NCBI GenBank assembly: GCA_003577365.1
Contig: QEUY01000004.1
Coordinates: 1 to 21,267 of the forward strand
DNA length: 21,267 bases
From: Chloroflexota bacterium
GTDB lineage: Bacteria > Chloroflexota > Anaerolineae > Caldilineales > Caldilineaceae
Direction of reading: 5' to 3'
Shown here: one piece after another, positions 15,756 to 21,267 of the stretch
Layout: each line of letters opens with the position of its first letter
Numbering within the stretch: position 1 is the stretch's first letter
Position numbers and translations under genes: made by a program
Notes under the pieces: model-generated
Seen by the model: only the letters and a program-made list of their open reading frames with translations
Databases searched by the model: none
Told to the model about the DNA's origin: nothing

Positions 15756-16158
15756 TATAAGTCGCGTTGTAGCTATGATTTATGGCGGAACGCGCAAACA
15801 AATGAGCGACGATTGAAGGACAGAGGGGATCAGGTGTCTGGGTGGGGCGAGACGATGGAGGCGAATGGCCACCCCAACGAGGCTCCTGATTTTGTTTGTG
15901 GGGAACGGCGGGACCCTACGGCAACACCGGCAACCCAGCACAAGACGGTAACCAGGCAAAGGTACGTCTCTTTGTAGTTCAAGAGTCTTGACATACCAAG
16001 GCACCGGCAGTAGGTAGTGATTTAAGCAGCGATGCCGCTGTTTAGTAACTATCTATTTGGGTGTCTTATTGCTATTTTTCAGCCCGGTGATTGTTCTGGG
16101 CGTTTGGGATGTGTCCTAAGGTTGTGTCCCTTGAGGCTGTAAGGAGTGGAGTTGCGAC
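15756..16158 (+). other. Long rpoB leader with inverted repeats, no gene seen
   Basis: No convincing reading frame or known RNA is recognised here. Possible pairings are ATCAGG (15829-15834) with CCTGAT (15885-15890), the latter running into TTTTG; GGGTGG (15840-15845) with CCACCC (15869-15874), enclosed by the first; and AAGCAGCG with CGCTGTTT (16024-16043). A loose duplication of ACGGCAACACCGGCAA and ACGGTAACCAGGCAA lies between about 15919 and 15959. The leader ends with GGAG seven bases before the rpoB ATG. It does not match any riboswitch consensus I could recall well enough to name. Confidence 0.45.
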
Positions 16159-20064
<3,906 letters not shown>

Positions 20065-20074
20065 GGCCGGCGAC

Positions 20075-20091
20075 GCGGGAGCTGCGCCCGC
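20075..20091 (+). other. Hairpin after rpoB stop
   Basis: GCGGG and CCCGC flank a 7-nt loop, 10 bp after the rpoB stop. It is GC-rich but not followed by a T-run, so it is not a typical intrinsic terminator. Confidence 0.4.
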
Positions 20092-20099
20092 CGCAGCAA

Positions 20100-20122
20100 A
20101 GTGACACTTATGCAGTGTCACT
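20100..20122 (+). other. Perfect 9-bp hairpin between rpoB and rpoC
   Basis: AGTGACACT and AGTGTCACT flank the loop TATGC. No T-run follows. It could be an RNA processing site or a protein-binding palindrome; nothing in the sequence decides this. Confidence 0.6.
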
Positions 20123-20162
20123 GATGCCGCGTGGTGGGGGCAGCCTAGCCTGTGCGGACAGC

Positions 20163-20201
20163 AGGATGCGGGGTTGTGTCGGCAGACCAGCGCCGCATCC
20201 T
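20163..20201 (+). other. Long-loop 9-bp inverted repeat before rpoC
   Basis: AGGATGCGG and CCGCATCCT flank a 21-nt loop and are followed by TTCCTCC, about 30 bp before the rpoC start. The weak T/C-rich tail leaves an attenuator possible but unproven. Confidence 0.5.
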
Positions 20202-20230
20202 TTCCTCCGAATCCACATGGAGATGGATCA

Positions 20231-21267
20231 ATGGAAGTAAAAAACTTTGAAGCGATTCGGATTTCCCTGGCCTCGCCCGAGGAGATTCGTGAGTGGAGCT
20301 ACGGCGAGGTGACCAAGCCGGAGACGATCAACTATCGCACGCTGCGGCCCGAACGCGATGGCCTCTTCTGCGAGCGCATCTTTGGCCCCACCAAGGACTG
20401 GGAATGCGCCTGCGGCAAGTACAAGCGCGTGCGCTATAAGGGCATCGTCTGCGACAAGTGTGGCGTCGAAGTCGCGCCCAGCCGTGTGCGCCGCGAGCGC
20501 ATGGGGCACATCGAGCTGGCCTCGCCGGTCAGCCATATTTGGTATGTCAAGGGTGTGCCCAGCCGCCTGGGGCTGCTGCTCAACATCAGCCCGCGGCATC
20601 TGGAGCGCGTGCTCTATTTTGCCCAATACATTATCACCAACGTCAACGAAGACGCGCGCAGCCGCGCCATCCAGCGCCATGAGCGCGAGCTGGCGATGCG
20701 TCTGGCGCGCATTGACAATGAAAACGCCGACACGTTGGGCGTGTTGGAAAAAGAGTTGGAAGACCGTTTTGCAGCCTTGGACGAGGACGAGGAACAGCAG
20801 ATGCGCGAGTTGGACGAGCGCATCAACAACGAGTCCACCAAGGCGATCAACGAGGCGCAGGCGCTGCAGACCTGGCTGTCGACGCGCGTCGGCCAGAAGG
20901 CAAGCGAGGCCAAGCGCCTCTCTTGGTCCGACCAGGAGATCATCCACGCCGGCGAGATCATTTCGCGCGACCACGATATGGTCATCAACGACCTGGTGCA
21001 GGAGCGGCTCAACGAGTTGCAGCGCCAGTCGGATGAAGAGAAAAACGACATCCGCCTGCTGGTCGGCGCGCAGCGCGAGCATTTGCGCAGCGAACTGGGC
21101 GCCGAGGTGGAGGAGAAGCGCCAGGCGGTTGAGGAGAAGAAGGACCGCATCCGCGCCCAGATGGAGCGCGACCTGGACGACCTGAAGCTGTTGGAGGAAA
21201 AGCAGCTTCTGACCGAGAACCGCTATCGCGAACTGGCCGAGCGTTGGGGCAATGTCTTCACCGCGGG
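20231..21267 (+). CDS. rpoC: DNA-directed RNA polymerase subunit beta', N-terminal part (runs off window)
   Basis: Translation from the ATG at 20231 gives 345 codons open to the window end. The protein starts MEVKNFEAIRISLASPEEIR and continues with WSYGEVTKPETINYRTLRPE and GLFCERIFGPTKDWECACGKY. The zinc site is Cys59, Cys61, Cys74 and Cys77 with the canonical spacing (C-x-C-x12-C-x2-C). After VLYFAQYI (127-134) a Glu/Lys/Arg-rich, coiled-coil-like segment of about 175 residues (about 143-318) is inserted. The canonical EEKQLLTENRYRELAERWG then resumes. Most of the catalytic subunit, including the NADFDGD site, is outside. GGAG lies eight bases before the ATG. The 166-bp gap after rpoB is long for these genes and holds three hairpins. 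Confidence 0.97.
   Translation, partial: MEVKNFEAIRISLASPEEIREWSYGEVTKPETINYRTLRPERDGLFCERIFGPTKDWECACGKYKRVRYKGIVCDKCGVEVAPSRVRRERMGHIELASPVSHIWYVKGVPSRLGLLLNISPRHLERVLYFAQYIITNVNEDARSRAIQRHERELAMRLARIDNENADTLGVLEKELEDRFAALDEDEEQQMRELDERINNESTKAINEAQALQTWLSTRVGQKASEAKRLSWSDQEIIHAGEIISRDHDMVINDLVQERLNELQRQSDEEKNDIRLLVGAQREHLRSELGAEVEEKRQAVEEKKDRIRAQMERDLDDLKLLEEKQLLTENRYRELAERWGNVFTA

Noticed and set aside
15800..15975. Known riboswitch in the rpoB leader (SAM, fluoride, c-di-AMP types considered)
   Set aside because: Short matches such as CCGGCAACC occur, but the conserved core elements and their order are missing for each class.
15780..16004. A 74-residue minus-strand frame in the rpoB leader
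   Set aside because: No ribosome binding site, no recognisable domain and Arg/Pro/Leu-rich composition typical of a chance frame.
15988..16016. A second TTGACA upstream of rpoB as a promoter
   Set aside because: At 17-bp spacing the -10 would be TAGGTA, a poor match, and no better hexamer lies at 16 or 18 bp.
16024..16043. Hairpin AAGCAGCG/CGCTGTTT as an intrinsic terminator
   Set aside because: The stem includes its own Ts and is followed by AGTAACT rather than a T-run, so termination is unlikely.

Overview
The window holds the peptidoglycan/division (dcw) gene cluster of a GC-rich bacterium on the minus strand (bases 1-15374). It is followed by a divergent regulatory region (15375-16158) and by rpoB and the start of rpoC on the plus strand (16159-21267). 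I place it in Chloroflexota, perhaps a Caldilinea/Anaerolinea-type lineage. The reasons are the divergent Mur-ligase and MurG signatures, the large insertions in RpoB and RpoC, and the lack of any outer-membrane gene. This is a judgement from protein character, not a database match.

In transcription order (right to left) the cluster reads mraZ, rsmH (mraW), an ftsL-like gene, a class B PBP gene (ftsI/pbpB type), murF, mraY, murD, ftsW, murG, two small CvpA-like membrane protein genes, murC, murB and the first 163 codons of ddl, which leaves the window at base 1. Most junctions are tight: ATGA overlaps at murD/ftsW and murC/murB, and 3-bp gaps at PBP/murF and murB/ddl. This suggests one long operon. 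The products make UDP-MurNAc (MurB), build the stem peptide (MurC, MurD, Ddl, MurF), form lipids I and II (MraY, MurG) and polymerise and cross-link at the septum (FtsW, class B PBP, FtsL-like). murE is absent from its usual place between ftsI and murF.

The operon appears to start at a near-consensus sigma-70 promoter (TGGACA-N17-TATAAT, minus strand, 15579-15607). Immediately downstream are three TGGGN boxes with exact 10-bp periodicity, the classic MraZ operator, so autoregulation by MraZ is well supported.

The plus-strand side begins with a roughly 450-550-bp leader before rpoB. It has candidate promoters and several inverted repeats but no convincing gene. RpoB (1301 aa) carries an insertion of about 140 residues with four Trp-centred helical repeats. 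RpoC has a coiled-coil insertion of about 175 residues after its zinc-binding domain. The 166-bp rpoB-rpoC gap is unusually long and contains three hairpins.

I found no mobile element, CRISPR array, tRNA or rRNA, and no clear previously undescribed multi-gene system. The points most worth following are the RpoB insertion, the two CvpA-like proteins inside the wall cluster, the missing murE, altered signature motifs in MraY, MurC and MurG, the ftsW/murG overlap, and the unexplained structured non-coding segments.
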